Source: Thalassobaculum fulvum (GTDB lineage Bacteria > Pseudomonadota > Alphaproteobacteria > Thalassobaculales > Thalassobaculaceae). From it: DNA of 64,000 nucleotides. The stretch is from assembly GCF_014652915.1 (NCBI RefSeq), contig NZ_BMZS01000002.1, positions 591,711-655,710 on the forward strand, given 5' to 3'. Every line of letters starts with the position of its first letter. Position 1 is the stretch's first letter. The translations under genes and the position numbers were made by a program. Shown in pieces: positions 43,691 through 52,072 of this stretch. The notes beneath the pieces were generated by a model. It did not search any database. It saw only the letters and a program-made list of their open reading frames with translations, and was not told where the DNA came from.

Positions 43691-44983
43691 ATGCCCAGTC
43701 CCGACCCGATCGCCGTCGGCCGTGCCGTCGACGCCCGCACCGATTTCGCCGCCGCCCTGTTCGAGACCGCCCGCGAGGCCTCGCGCGACGTCGAGGGCGT
43801 CACCCGGCCGGCCTGGAGCGATCTCGACATGGCAGCGGCCCGCCAGGTCGAGGCGGCGGCCAGGCAACTCGACCTCGAGACGAGCTGGGACCCGGCCGGC
43901 AACCTGCTGGCCACCCTGCCGGGCCAGGACCGCAGCGCCCGCCGGGTGCTGACCGGCTCGCACGTCGACAGCGTGCCGCGCGGCGGCAACTACGACGGCC
44001 ATGCCGGCGTGCTGGCCTCGCTGACCGCGCTCGCCGCGTTCCGCGACCTCGGCTGGACGCCGCCCTGCGACATCACCGCCATCGCCATGCACGGCGAGGA
44101 GAGCGTGTGGTTCGGCACCGCCTATCTCGGCAGCAAGCTGGCCTGCGGCACCCTGCCGGACGGCGACCTCGACCGGCTGCGCCGCGCCGACACCGGCCAG
44201 ACCCTGGCCGAGTGCATCGCCGGCTGCGGCTTCGACGTCGCCGCCCTGCGCGCCGCGAAACCCTGGATCGACGCGTCCAACACCAAGGCCTTCCTGGAGC
44301 TGCACATCGAGCAGGGACCGCTGCTGATCGACGCCGACCAGCCGGTGGCGATCCCGACGGCGATCCGCGGCAACGTGCGGTTCCCGGATGCCCACTGCCT
44401 CGGCCGCTACGACCACTCCGCCGCCTGCCCGCGGGCCTGGCGCCAGGACACCGCGCTGGCCACCGCCGAGCTGATCTCGCGGCTCGAGGCCTGGTGGATC
44501 GAGCAGGAGCAGGCCGGCGTGCCCGACACCGTGTTCACCGTCGGCAAGCTGTTCACCGACGCCGCCGAGCACGCCATGACCAAGGTGCCGGGCCGCATGG
44601 ACTTCACCCTCAACTTCGGCGGCACCACCAACGACTTCCTGGAAACATCGGCGGTCCGGATCGCCGAGCTGGCCGCCGAGATCGCGGCCCGCCGCGACGT
44701 GCGCTTCGAGCTCGGCGGCCGGGTCGGCTCCCGGCCGACGCCGCTCGACCCGGGGCTGCGGGCGGCGCTGATCGCGGCGGCCGAGGCCCAGGGGATGCAG
44801 CCGCAGGAGTTCGCCACCGTCGGCCACGACACCGCTGTGTTCGCCGGCGTCGGCATCCCCGGCGCCATGGTCCTGGTGCGCAACACCAACGGCAGCCACA
44901 ACCCGCACGAGGCCATGGCGATCGAGGACTTCATGGCGGGGACGCGAACGATGGCGGCGGCGATCGCCGCGGTGGCGGGATAG
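43691..44983 (+). CDS. Zn-dependent amidase, hydantoinase/carbamoylase family (M20)
   Basis: A 430-residue M20-fold enzyme of the N-carbamoyl-L-amino-acid hydrolase/allantoate amidohydrolase group. Metal ligands can be read in TGSHVDSVPRGGNYDG, AMHGEES, LELHIEQGPLL and SHNPHEAM; the dimerisation domain covers about residues 210-330. Members remove the carbamoyl group from ring-opened hydantoins or ureido acids, releasing CO2 and NH3. This fits a step after HyuA/HyuAB. The start at 43691 has a poor SD. It follows the aroM gene at 507 bases and is convergent with hyuAB. Confidence 0.88.
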   Translation: MPSPDPIAVGRAVDARTDFAAALFETAREASRDVEGVTRPAWSDLDMAAARQVEAAARQLDLETSWDPAGNLLATLPGQDRSARRVLTGSHVDSVPRGGNYDGHAGVLASLTALAAFRDLGWTPPCDITAIAMHGEESVWFGTAYLGSKLACGTLPDGDLDRLRRADTGQTLAECIAGCGFDVAALRAAKPWIDASNTKAFLELHIEQGPLLIDADQPVAIPTAIRGNVRFPDAHCLGRYDHSAACPRAWRQDTALATAELISRLEAWWIEQEQAGVPDTVFTVGKLFTDAAEHAMTKVPGRMDFTLNFGGTTNDFLETSAVRIAELAAEIAARRDVRFELGGRVGSRPTPLDPGLRAALIAAAEAQGMQPQEFATVGHDTAVFAGVGIPGAMVLVRNTNGSHNPHEAMAIEDFMAGTRTMAAAIAAVAG

Positions 44984-45010
44984 GTCGACGCCCCGCTGCT
45001 TCTCGCGGCG

Positions 45011-45118
45011 ATGGGTCCCGGCTCGCCGCGGCTTCACCGCGCCGTCCGGGATGAGGGGATTGAAAGTCACCCCACTGCCCTCATCCCGGCCGACGCGAAG
45101 CGGCGAGCCGGGACCCAT
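45011..45118. repeat. Dispersed palindromic element, copy 3
   Basis: A 108-base palindrome whose ends are ATGGGTCCCGGCTCGCCGCG and CGGCGAGCCGGGACCCAT, with GGGATGAGGGG and CCCTCATCCC flanking the centre. It lies between the 3' ends of the convergent carbamoylase and hyuAB genes. Confidence 0.8.
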
Positions 45119-45137
45119 GCCGGAAGCCGGAAAGCCC

Positions 45138-48100
45138 CTACTCCGCCGGCTCGGTCTCCCTCGCCTCGCCCTTGCGCAGGCGGTCGCTGGCGACCCGGTC
45201 GATCCGGCCGTCGGCGCCGACGATGCAGCCGTAGTCCCGCCGCGCGCCCTCGGGGGTGACGTAGCCCTCGTCCAGGTCGGCCTGGACCTCGTCGTAGCCG
45301 CGGGTCAGCGGGTCGCCGAAGCCGGAGCCGCCGGAGATCCTGAGCTCGGCGAACTGGTCGACGCCGGTCAGGCTCGACAGCGCGCCGACGCCGACGTCCC
45401 GCGGGGTCTCGCCGAACCTGCCGACCAGCCCGGCCGACGGCGCCCCGGCCTTTCCGCCGAACAGGCCCTGCACCCGGGTCAGCACGCCGTTCGGGTAGAT
45501 CCCGACCTGGCACGGCCGGCCGTCGTCCTGCAGCTTGCGGGTCGACACCACCTGGCCGAGCCCGCCGCGCTTGCGGCCCGGGCCGCCGCTGTCGACCATC
45601 AGCGCCTTCTCCAGCACCAGCGCCGGCACCCGGGTCTCGAACAACTCGACCGAGGTGTTCGCGGCACTGGTCGGGTACAGCAGCGCCGACTTGCCGTCGC
45701 CATGGGCCGAGGCGCCCTGGCCGCCGCCCTGGAACAGGTGGTCGCTGTACACGATGCCGTCCGGCCCGATGCCGTAGAACAGCGCGCTCGACGGCAGGCC
45801 GGTGAACGCCTGTACCCGGTCGGGTGCCGCGTCGGCCAGCGCGCCGAACACGTTCGGGGCGATGTACCAGCCGGTGCGGGTCCGCATGTTCACCGACAGC
45901 GGCCGGTCGCAGTTCAGGATGCTGCCGGCCGGCGCGTCGACCCCCATCGGCCTGTAGCAGCCGGCGTTGCCCGGCACATCCGGTGAGAAGATGCACTTCA
46001 GCGGGTAGGTGGCGTGCGCCTTGGTGTAGGTGAGCGTGCAGTTGCTGCCGCCCCGGTCCATCTGCGGCGGCGCGCCGTCGAAGCTGATGTCGACCCGGTC
46101 GCCCTGGATCGACACCTGGATCGGGTAGGTCATCGCCTGGTCGAGGCCGTCGCCCTGGACGATGTGCTCGTAGATGCCGTCCGGCACCGAGCGGATCGCC
46201 TGGCGCATGGCCGCCTCGGCCCGGCGCTGCACGACCGCGGCCAGCGCCTTCAGGTCGTGCATGCCGTACTCTTCCATGAACTCGCCGATGCGCTCGGCCC
46301 CGGTCATGCCCGAGGCGACCAGGGCGTGCAGGTCGCCCAGCACCTGGTCCGGGCGGCGGACGTTCTCGCGGAACAGCTCCAGCAGGTCCTCGTTCGGCTT
46401 GCCGGCGCGGAACAGCTTCATCGGCGGGATCTGGAAGCCCTCGTCGTAGATCTCGCGGGCGTTCAGGCTGTCCTTGGTGCCGCCGATGTCGGACACGTGG
46501 CCGACCACGCCGACGAACGCCACGACGCGGCCCTCGCGGAACACCGGCACCGCGACCGCGATGTCGAACAGGTGGCCGGCGCACAGCCACGGGTCGTTGG
46601 TGACCAGCACGTCGCCCGGCTCCAGCGTCTCCGGCGGGAACCGCTCGATCATCGCGTTGACCGCGATCGGCAGGGTCAGGTTGAACACCGGCATGGCGCG
46701 CGGCGAGTGCACGATCTGCTTGCCGTCGGCGTCGAGGATCTCGCAGGCGAAGTCCTGGGCCTCGCCGATGATCAGCGAGAACGCCGTGCGGATCACCGTG
46801 TGCCAGCACTCCTCGGCGACGTTGATCAGCCGGCTCCACATGATCTCCAGCCCGACCGGGTCGGCCTCGATGCGGGCGATCGCGTCGTCCAGCGCGGTGT
46901 CGGCGCCGACCAGCACCTGGCCGGCCTTCAGCTCGGCCAGCGACAGGCGGAGATTGAACTGCTCGTCGACCCGGACCGTGCAGGCGTCCGGCACGATGGT
47001 GGTGGCCTCGCGCTCCTCGACGATCGCCGGGCCGGCGACGGTCTCGCCCGGCCGCAGGGAATAGCGGTCGTAGACCGGTACCTCGGCCACCTCGCCGCGC
47101 TCCGGCACCCAGGCCTTGCGGTGACCCTTGAGGGCACGCTCGGCCGTCGAGCCGCCGGCCAGCCGGGTCGACAGCTCGGGCGCCGGCCCGGTGCACACGA
47201 CCCGCCAGTTCAGCACCTCGATCTCGGCGCCGTCGTACAAATGGGTGTAGCGGCGCTGGTACTCCTCGGTGAACGCCGCGACCATGGACGGCAGGTTGTC
47301 CGGCGACAGCGGCTCGCCCGGCATGGTCACCGACAGCTCGTGCATCTGGCCGCGCAGCCGCATGTCGGCCTTGCGCTGGACCGTGACACCGGACGCGGCG
47401 CCGGCATCGGCCAGGCGCTGGCGCCCCTCGGCCTCCATCTCCGCCAGCATCGCCTCGATCGCGGCATAGTCCGGGTCGGCGATCCGCACCGGGAACGAGC
47501 GCGCCATCTCGTAGCTGACCGGGGCGCCGAGGAAGCCGAGCGCCGAGGCCGCACCCGAGGCCGGCGGCACCACCACCTCGCGCATGCCGAGCTTGCGGGC
47601 GACCCGGGCGGCGTGCAGCGGACCGGCGCCGCCCATGGCGACCATGGCATAGCCGCGCGGGTCGCGGCCCTTCTCGACGATGTGGACGCGCGCGGCGCCG
47701 GCCATGTTCTCGCTGACCAGGTCGTAGATCCCCCAGGCCGCCTCCAGGGTCGACAGCCCGAGCCTGCCGGCCAGCCCCGCCACCGCGGCCTCGGCCGCCG
47801 CGACATCCAGGCTCATCCGGCCGCCGAGGAAATAGCCGGGGTCGAGGTAGCCCAGCAGCAGGTTGGCGTCGGTGACGGTCGGCTGGGTGCCGCCGGCGCC
47901 GTAGCAGGCCGGCCCCGGGTCGGCGCCGGCGCTGTCCGGCCCGACCTTCAGCAGGCCGAGGTCGTCGACGCGGGCGATCGAGCCGCCGCCGGCGCCGATC
48001 TCGATCATGTCGATCACCGGCGCGAACACCGGGATGCCGCTGCCCTTCTTGAAGCGGTGCACGCGCCCGGCCTCCAGCATCGGCGCGATGTCCGGCTCGC

Positions 48101-49016
48101 CGTCCTGGATCAGCGCCGCCTTGGCCGTGGTGCCGCCCATGTCGAAGGACAGCACGTCGGGATGGCCGATCGCCCGGCCGATCAGCCCGGTCGCCTGGGC
48201 GCCGCCGGCCGGCCCTGATTCCAGGAACCGGATCGGCAGCTCGGCCGCGGTCTCCGGCGCGGTCAGCCCGCCCGACGACTGGATCAGGTGGAACCGGCCG
48301 GTGAAGCCCTGATCCGCCAGCGCCGCCGACAGCTTGGCGACGTACTCCGACATCAGCGGCTGGACATAGGCGTTGGCCGCGGTGGTCGAGCTGCGCTCGT
48401 ACTCCTTGATCTGCGGGTGCACGTCGCTGGAGGCCGACACCGCCACACCGGGGAACTCGGCCCGGATCAGGTCGCGCACCGCCCGCTCGTGCGCCGGGTT
48501 GGCGTAGGCGTGGATGAAGCAGACGGCGATCGCCTCGGCGCCGTCGTCCAGCAGCGCCCGCACCTCGGCGCGCACCTGCTCGAGGTCCACCGGGGTGACG
48601 ACCCTGCCGTCGCGGTCGACCCGCTCGTCGATCTCTCGGCGGCGGCGGCGCGGCGCCAGGGCGTCCGGATAGGTCAGGAACAGGTCGTGGATGTCGTAGC
48701 GCTGCTCGGTGCCCATCTCGAGGATGTCGCGGAACCCGCGCGTGGTCAGCAGGCCGAGCCGGGCGCCCTTGCGCTCGATGATCGCGTTGGTCGCCAGCGT
48801 GGTGCCGTGCACGACGTGCCCGACCGCCGACATGCTCAGCCCGGCGGCGTCCAGCAGCTCGCGCATGCCCTGCAGGGCGCCGACCGAGGGGTCGGCCGGC
48901 GTGGTCAGGCATTTGTGCAGCCGCAGCGCGCGGTCATCCTCGTCGAGCAGGACGAAGTCGGTGAAGGTGCCGCCAATGTCGAAGCCGATCCGGTAGCGCG
49001 CAGTCGCCGATGCCAT
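45138..49016 (-). CDS. Single-chain hydantoinase A/B (5-oxoprolinase type)
   Basis: A 1292-residue fusion of HyuA and HyuB, the architecture of 5-oxoprolinase. HyuA (about residues 1-690): GFDIGGTFTDFVLLDE, GTTLATNAII, SFDMGGTTAKAALI, GAGGGSIARVD and GGAGPLHAARVARKLG. HyuB (about 720-1285) starts at DPVGLEIMWSRLINVAEE, with VLVTNDPWLCAGHLFDIAV, GHVSDIGGTKDS and a C-terminal SGGSGFGDPL. The ATG at 49016 has AGGAGG upstream. Such enzymes use ATP to open 5-oxoproline, N-methylhydantoin or similar rings. The context with a carbamoylase favours a hydantoin-like substrate over 5-oxoproline. Confidence 0.92.
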   Translation of the reverse strand: MASATARYRIGFDIGGTFTDFVLLDEDDRALRLHKCLTTPADPSVGALQGMRELLDAAGLSMSAVGHVVHGTTLATNAIIERKGARLGLLTTRGFRDILEMGTEQRYDIHDLFLTYPDALAPRRRRREIDERVDRDGRVVTPVDLEQVRAEVRALLDDGAEAIAVCFIHAYANPAHERAVRDLIRAEFPGVAVSASSDVHPQIKEYERSSTTAANAYVQPLMSEYVAKLSAALADQGFTGRFHLIQSSGGLTAPETAAELPIRFLESGPAGGAQATGLIGRAIGHPDVLSFDMGGTTAKAALIQDGEPDIAPMLEAGRVHRFKKGSGIPVFAPVIDMIEIGAGGGSIARVDDLGLLKVGPDSAGADPGPACYGAGGTQPTVTDANLLLGYLDPGYFLGGRMSLDVAAAEAAVAGLAGRLGLSTLEAAWGIYDLVSENMAGAARVHIVEKGRDPRGYAMVAMGGAGPLHAARVARKLGMREVVVPPASGAASALGFLGAPVSYEMARSFPVRIADPDYAAIEAMLAEMEAEGRQRLADAGAASGVTVQRKADMRLRGQMHELSVTMPGEPLSPDNLPSMVAAFTEEYQRRYTHLYDGAEIEVLNWRVVCTGPAPELSTRLAGGSTAERALKGHRKAWVPERGEVAEVPVYDRYSLRPGETVAGPAIVEEREATTIVPDACTVRVDEQFNLRLSLAELKAGQVLVGADTALDDAIARIEADPVGLEIMWSRLINVAEECWHTVIRTAFSLIIGEAQDFACEILDADGKQIVHSPRAMPVFNLTLPIAVNAMIERFPPETLEPGDVLVTNDPWLCAGHLFDIAVAVPVFREGRVVAFVGVVGHVSDIGGTKDSLNAREIYDEGFQIPPMKLFRAGKPNEDLLELFRENVRRPDQVLGDLHALVASGMTGAERIGEFMEEYGMHDLKALAAVVQRRAEAAMRQAIRSVPDGIYEHIVQGDGLDQAMTYPIQVSIQGDRVDISFDGAPPQMDRGGSNCTLTYTKAHATYPLKCIFSPDVPGNAGCYRPMGVDAPAGSILNCDRPLSVNMRTRTGWYIAPNVFGALADAAPDRVQAFTGLPSSALFYGIGPDGIVYSDHLFQGGGQGASAHGDGKSALLYPTSAANTSVELFETRVPALVLEKALMVDSGGPGRKRGGLGQVVSTRKLQDDGRPCQVGIYPNGVLTRVQGLFGGKAGAPSAGLVGRFGETPRDVGVGALSSLTGVDQFAELRISGGSGFGDPLTRGYDEVQADLDEGYVTPEGARRDYGCIVGADGRIDRVASDRLRKGEARETEPAE

Positions 49017-49030
49017 GCCAACGCCTCCTG

Positions 49031-49075
49031 TTCCGGGTGCCGCCGGTTCCGGGTGCCGCCGGTTCCGGGTGCCGG
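49031..49075. repeat. 16-bp tandem repeat in the hyuAB leader
   Basis: TTCCGGGTGCCGCCGG is present at 49031-49046 and 49047-49062, followed by a partial third copy. It begins just beyond the SD of hyuAB and would be transcribed in its 5' leader. Confidence 0.75.
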
Positions 49076-49270
49076 CAGGCACCGCGGGCGCGCGAACCCT
49101 CGCATTTTGCGACTCTAGGATCGGCCACCGGGACTGCAAATACGGGCGAGCACTATTCGGCCGGCGGCGGACATCGCACACACGTTGCCGAAACAGCAAC
49201 GCGTCGTCAGAAAAATTGATCTTTGGCGAACGCTTGCCGGGGAGAATACTCCCCGCACCGAACAATCAGA

Positions 49271-49293
49271 GATGCGTCCGATCGAGACGCATC
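49271..49293 (+). promoter_or_regulatory. Perfect 8-bp inverted repeat upstream of the importer operon
   Basis: GATGCGTC (49271-49278) and GACGCATC (49286-49293) are separated by seven bases (CGATCGA). It is placed about 45 bases before the start codon, so it may be a regulator site or a leader hairpin. Confidence 0.4.
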
Positions 49294-49338
49294 CGTCCCA
49301 GGGTGTCGCTTCCACTGTAGGCAGGGGAGACCGAAGTC

Positions 49339-50379
49339 ATGACCAGTGAATCCCGATACCAGACCGTTTCGCGGCGCACGCTTCTGCAGGCCGCCGGCGC
49401 CGCCGCACTGACCGCCGGCGGCGGGCTGATGAGCGCGCGCGCACTGGCCTCCGGCAAGACCGCGCTGAACCTCCAGCTCGGCTGGCTGATCGGCGGCAAC
49501 CAGATCGGCGAGGTCTGCGCCAAGCAGCTCGGCTACTACGCCGCCGAGGGCATCGAGCTGACGATCCAGCCGGGCGGCCCGAGCATCGACGGCGTCGCCA
49601 TGGTGGCGTCCGGCCGCTTCGAGATCGGCCAGCTGTCGTCCAGCCCGTCGCTGATGCTGGCGGTCTCCCAGGACATCCCGATCCGCTGCTTCGCGGTCGG
49701 CGCCCAGCAGCACCCGTACACCTTCTTCTCGCTGTCGAAGAATCCGGTGCGCGAGCCGAAGGACCTGATCGGCAAGAAGATCGGTATCCAGAAGACCGGC
49801 ATCATCCTGCTGCGCGCGCTGTTGGCCAAGAACGGCATCGCCGAGGACAAGGTCGAGATCATTCCGTCCGGCGGCGACATGTCGCCGCTGATGACCGGCC
49901 AGGTCGACGTGTTCACCGGCTGGCAGACCAACACCACGGCGCTGAAGGTGCTGGGCGACCAGCGCGTCGACATGAAGCTGTGGGACACCGGGGTGCGGCT
50001 GTACGGCCTGCCGTACTACGCCACGGTCGACACCCTGACCAAGCACGCCGACACCCTGAAGAAGTACATCGCCGCCACCGCCAAGGGCTGGCAGTACACC
50101 CACGAGAACCCGGACAAGGCGGTCGACCTGCTGGTCAAGGAGTATCCGAACCTGAAGCGCGACGACGAGCGGCTGGCGGTCGACGTCATGCTGAAGTTCG
50201 CGTTCAACGGCAACACCAAGGCGAACGGCTGGGGCGCCATGGACCCGGCGGTCTGGCAGGACCAGATCGACCAGTACGCCTCGCTCGGCCAGTTCTCCAA
50301 GCGGGTGCCGAAGCTCGACGAGGTGATGACCCTCGACCTGCTGAAGGCGACCGAGCAGAGCCGCCCGCGGATCGGCTGA
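49339..50379 (+). CDS. ABC transporter solute-binding protein, SsuA/NMT1-like
   Basis: A 346-residue periplasmic binding protein with a TAT signal (SRRTLLQAAGAAALTAGG). The mature part follows the SsuA/THI5-like fold: LQLGWLIGGNQIGEVCAKQL, GIELTIQPGGPSIDGVAMVA, IGKKIGIQKTGI and DVFTGWQTNTTALKVL. This family binds sulfonates, pyrimidine precursors, riboflavin and aromatic acids, so the ligand is not decided. It begins a seven-gene rightward operon that goes on to the ferredoxin. GGGGAGA precedes the ATG. Confidence 0.9.
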   Translation: MTSESRYQTVSRRTLLQAAGAAALTAGGGLMSARALASGKTALNLQLGWLIGGNQIGEVCAKQLGYYAAEGIELTIQPGGPSIDGVAMVASGRFEIGQLSSSPSLMLAVSQDIPIRCFAVGAQQHPYTFFSLSKNPVREPKDLIGKKIGIQKTGIILLRALLAKNGIAEDKVEIIPSGGDMSPLMTGQVDVFTGWQTNTTALKVLGDQRVDMKLWDTGVRLYGLPYYATVDTLTKHADTLKKYIAATAKGWQYTHENPDKAVDLLVKEYPNLKRDDERLAVDVMLKFAFNGNTKANGWGAMDPAVWQDQIDQYASLGQFSKRVPKLDEVMTLDLLKATEQSRPRIG

Positions 50380-50389
50380 GGCCGGGGTG

Positions 50390-51205
50390 ATGGTCACCCA
50401 GGCTGCCCTTCTCGATCCGGCGGTCGCCGAGGCCCCCGGGGCGCCGGCGATCCGGTGCGACGACGTGGCGGTGCGGTTCATCACCGAACGCCGTACCGTC
50501 ACGGCCCTGGAGAACGTGTCGTTCGAGATCGCCGAGGGCTCGTTCCTGTCCCTCCTCGGTCCGTCCGGCTGCGGCAAGTCGACCCTGCTGCGCGTGGTCG
50601 CCGACCTGGTACCGCCGACCGAAGGACGGGTGACCGTGCTCGGCGGCAGTGCCGAGACGGCACGCCGCGACCATGCCCTCGGCTTCGTGTTCCAGGACGC
50701 CGCCCTGCTGCCCTGGCGCACCGCCATCCAGAACGTCTCCCTGCCGCTCGAGGTCGGCGGCCGCTCGGTGCTGCCGCCGGGTTCGCCGACCCCGACCGAG
50801 CTGCTCGCCCTGGTCGGCCTGTCCGGCTGGGAGAACGCCTATCCGCACGAGCTGTCGGGCGGCATGCGCCAGCGCGTGTCGATCGCCCGCGCCCTGGTCG
50901 GCGGCCCGAAGGTGCTGCTGATGGACGAGCCGTTCGGGGCCCTGGACGAGATCACCCGCGACCACCTGAACGAGGAGCTGCGGCGGATCTGGCAGGAGAC
51001 CGGGACCACCATCCTGTTCGTCACCCACTCGATCTACGAGGCGACCTTCCTCGGCCAGACCGTACTGGTGCTGGCCGCCAATCCCGGGCGGGTGCGTGAG
51101 ATCGTGCCGATCGACCTGCCGGCCGACCGCACCCTCGACATCCGGGAGACCGACCACTTCATGCGCATCGCGGCGCGGCTGCGCCGGCTGCTGGGAGAAG
51201 CGTGA
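50390..51205 (+). CDS. ABC transporter ATPase, SsuB/TauB-like
   Basis: A 271-residue ATPase. Walker A is GPSGCGKST, the Q-loop FVFQDAALLPWRT, the signature LSGGMRQR and Walker B VLLMDEPFGALDEITR. The start could be the ATG at 50390 or the GTG at 50387; the ATG is preferred. It follows the binding protein by 10 bases and overlaps the permease gene by one base. Confidence 0.92.
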   Translation: MVTQAALLDPAVAEAPGAPAIRCDDVAVRFITERRTVTALENVSFEIAEGSFLSLLGPSGCGKSTLLRVVADLVPPTEGRVTVLGGSAETARRDHALGFVFQDAALLPWRTAIQNVSLPLEVGGRSVLPPGSPTPTELLALVGLSGWENAYPHELSGGMRQRVSIARALVGGPKVLLMDEPFGALDEITRDHLNEELRRIWQETGTTILFVTHSIYEATFLGQTVLVLAANPGRVREIVPIDLPADRTLDIRETDHFMRIAARLRRLLGEA

Positions 51206-52038
51206 TGGCCGACGTGGCGATCCTGCAGAGCGGCCAGGGCATCGACGCCGCCGAGGCCGAGTACCGGGCGGCCCAGCGCCGGCGCCGGCTGCGCCGCCGC
51301 ATCATGCCGGCCGCCGGCGTGCTGTCGGTACTGGTGCTGTGGGGCCTGCTGGTCTACGGGTTCGACGTGCCGCCGTTCGTGGCGCCGTCGCCGTTCGCGG
51401 TGGCGCAGACCCTGGTCGAGAACGCCGGGATGCTGCTGGCCAATCTGTGGCCGACCGCGCTCGAGGCGGTCCTCGGCTTCCTGCTCGGCAACGCGGCGGC
51501 GATCGCGATCGCCACGGTGTTCGTGCACAAGAAGACCGCCGAGGAGGCGTTCTTCCCGGTGGTGGTGCTGATCAACACCATCCCGGTGGTCGCCAAGGCG
51601 CCGATCCTGGTGCTGCTGCTCGGCAACGGCATCGAGCCGAAGATCGCCATCGCCGCGCTGATCTGCTTCTTCCCGACCCTGGTGAACATGGTCCGCGGCC
51701 TGGAATCCGTGAACCCGCAGGCCATGGAGCTGATGCGGGTGCTGTCGGCCAGCCCGCGCGAGGTGTTCTTCAAGCTGCGGGTGCCGACCGCCCTGCCGTA
51801 CCTGTTCTCGGCCCTGAAGATCGCCGCCTCGACCGCGGTGATCGGCGCCATCGTCGGCGAGTGGATCGGCTCCACCGTCGGCATCGGCGCCCTGATCATC
51901 CAGGCGACCTACAACTTCGACTCGGCCCTGCTGTACGCCACGGTGATCGTCGGCTCGACGTTCAGCGTGCTGTTCTTCCTGGCGATCACCGGCCTGGAGC
52001 GCCTGGTCGTGCGCTGGCAGGCGCCGGTCGTCGCCTGA
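51205..52038 (+). CDS. ABC transporter permease, SsuC/TauC-like
   Basis: A 277-residue permease with about six helices. VLSVLVLWGLLVYGFDV is the first, and the coupling loop is ELMRVLSASPREVFFKLRVP. PPFVAPSPFAVAQTL is typical of the SsuC group. The ATG at 51205 shares one base with the ATPase stop. It completes a three-gene importer. Confidence 0.92.
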   Translation: MADVAILQSGQGIDAAEAEYRAAQRRRRLRRRIMPAAGVLSVLVLWGLLVYGFDVPPFVAPSPFAVAQTLVENAGMLLANLWPTALEAVLGFLLGNAAAIAIATVFVHKKTAEEAFFPVVVLINTIPVVAKAPILVLLLGNGIEPKIAIAALICFFPTLVNMVRGLESVNPQAMELMRVLSASPREVFFKLRVPTALPYLFSALKIAASTAVIGAIVGEWIGSTVGIGALIIQATYNFDSALLYATVIVGSTFSVLFFLAITGLERLVVRWQAPVVA

Positions 52039-52072
52039 TCCCCTTCACCTCGACTACCGGGAGTGTGACGCC

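Larger units (their letters stand above)
49017..49338. other. 322-base divergent gap between hyuAB and the importer operon
   Basis: No gene. It contains a 16-base tandem repeat (49031-49075) ahead of the hyuAB start, an AT-richer middle (about 49200-49230) where promoters may lie, and two hairpins toward the importer: CGGGGAG-AATA-CTCCCCG (49238-49255) and GATGCGTC-7-GACGCATC (49271-49293). Confidence 0.65.

Noticed and set aside
49339..50379. Thiamine-precursor (THI5/NMT1) or sulfonate binding as a firm assignment
   Set aside because: The fold is shared by binders of many ligands, and no thiamine or sulfonate gene or riboswitch is near.
49207..50727. A long open frame on the minus strand opposite the SsuA-like gene, and many similar antisense frames (for example 18423-20048 and 7176-8636)
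   Set aside because: They mirror real genes in very GC-rich DNA, have biased compositions rich in Arg, Gly, Pro and His, lack family motifs and lack SD sites.
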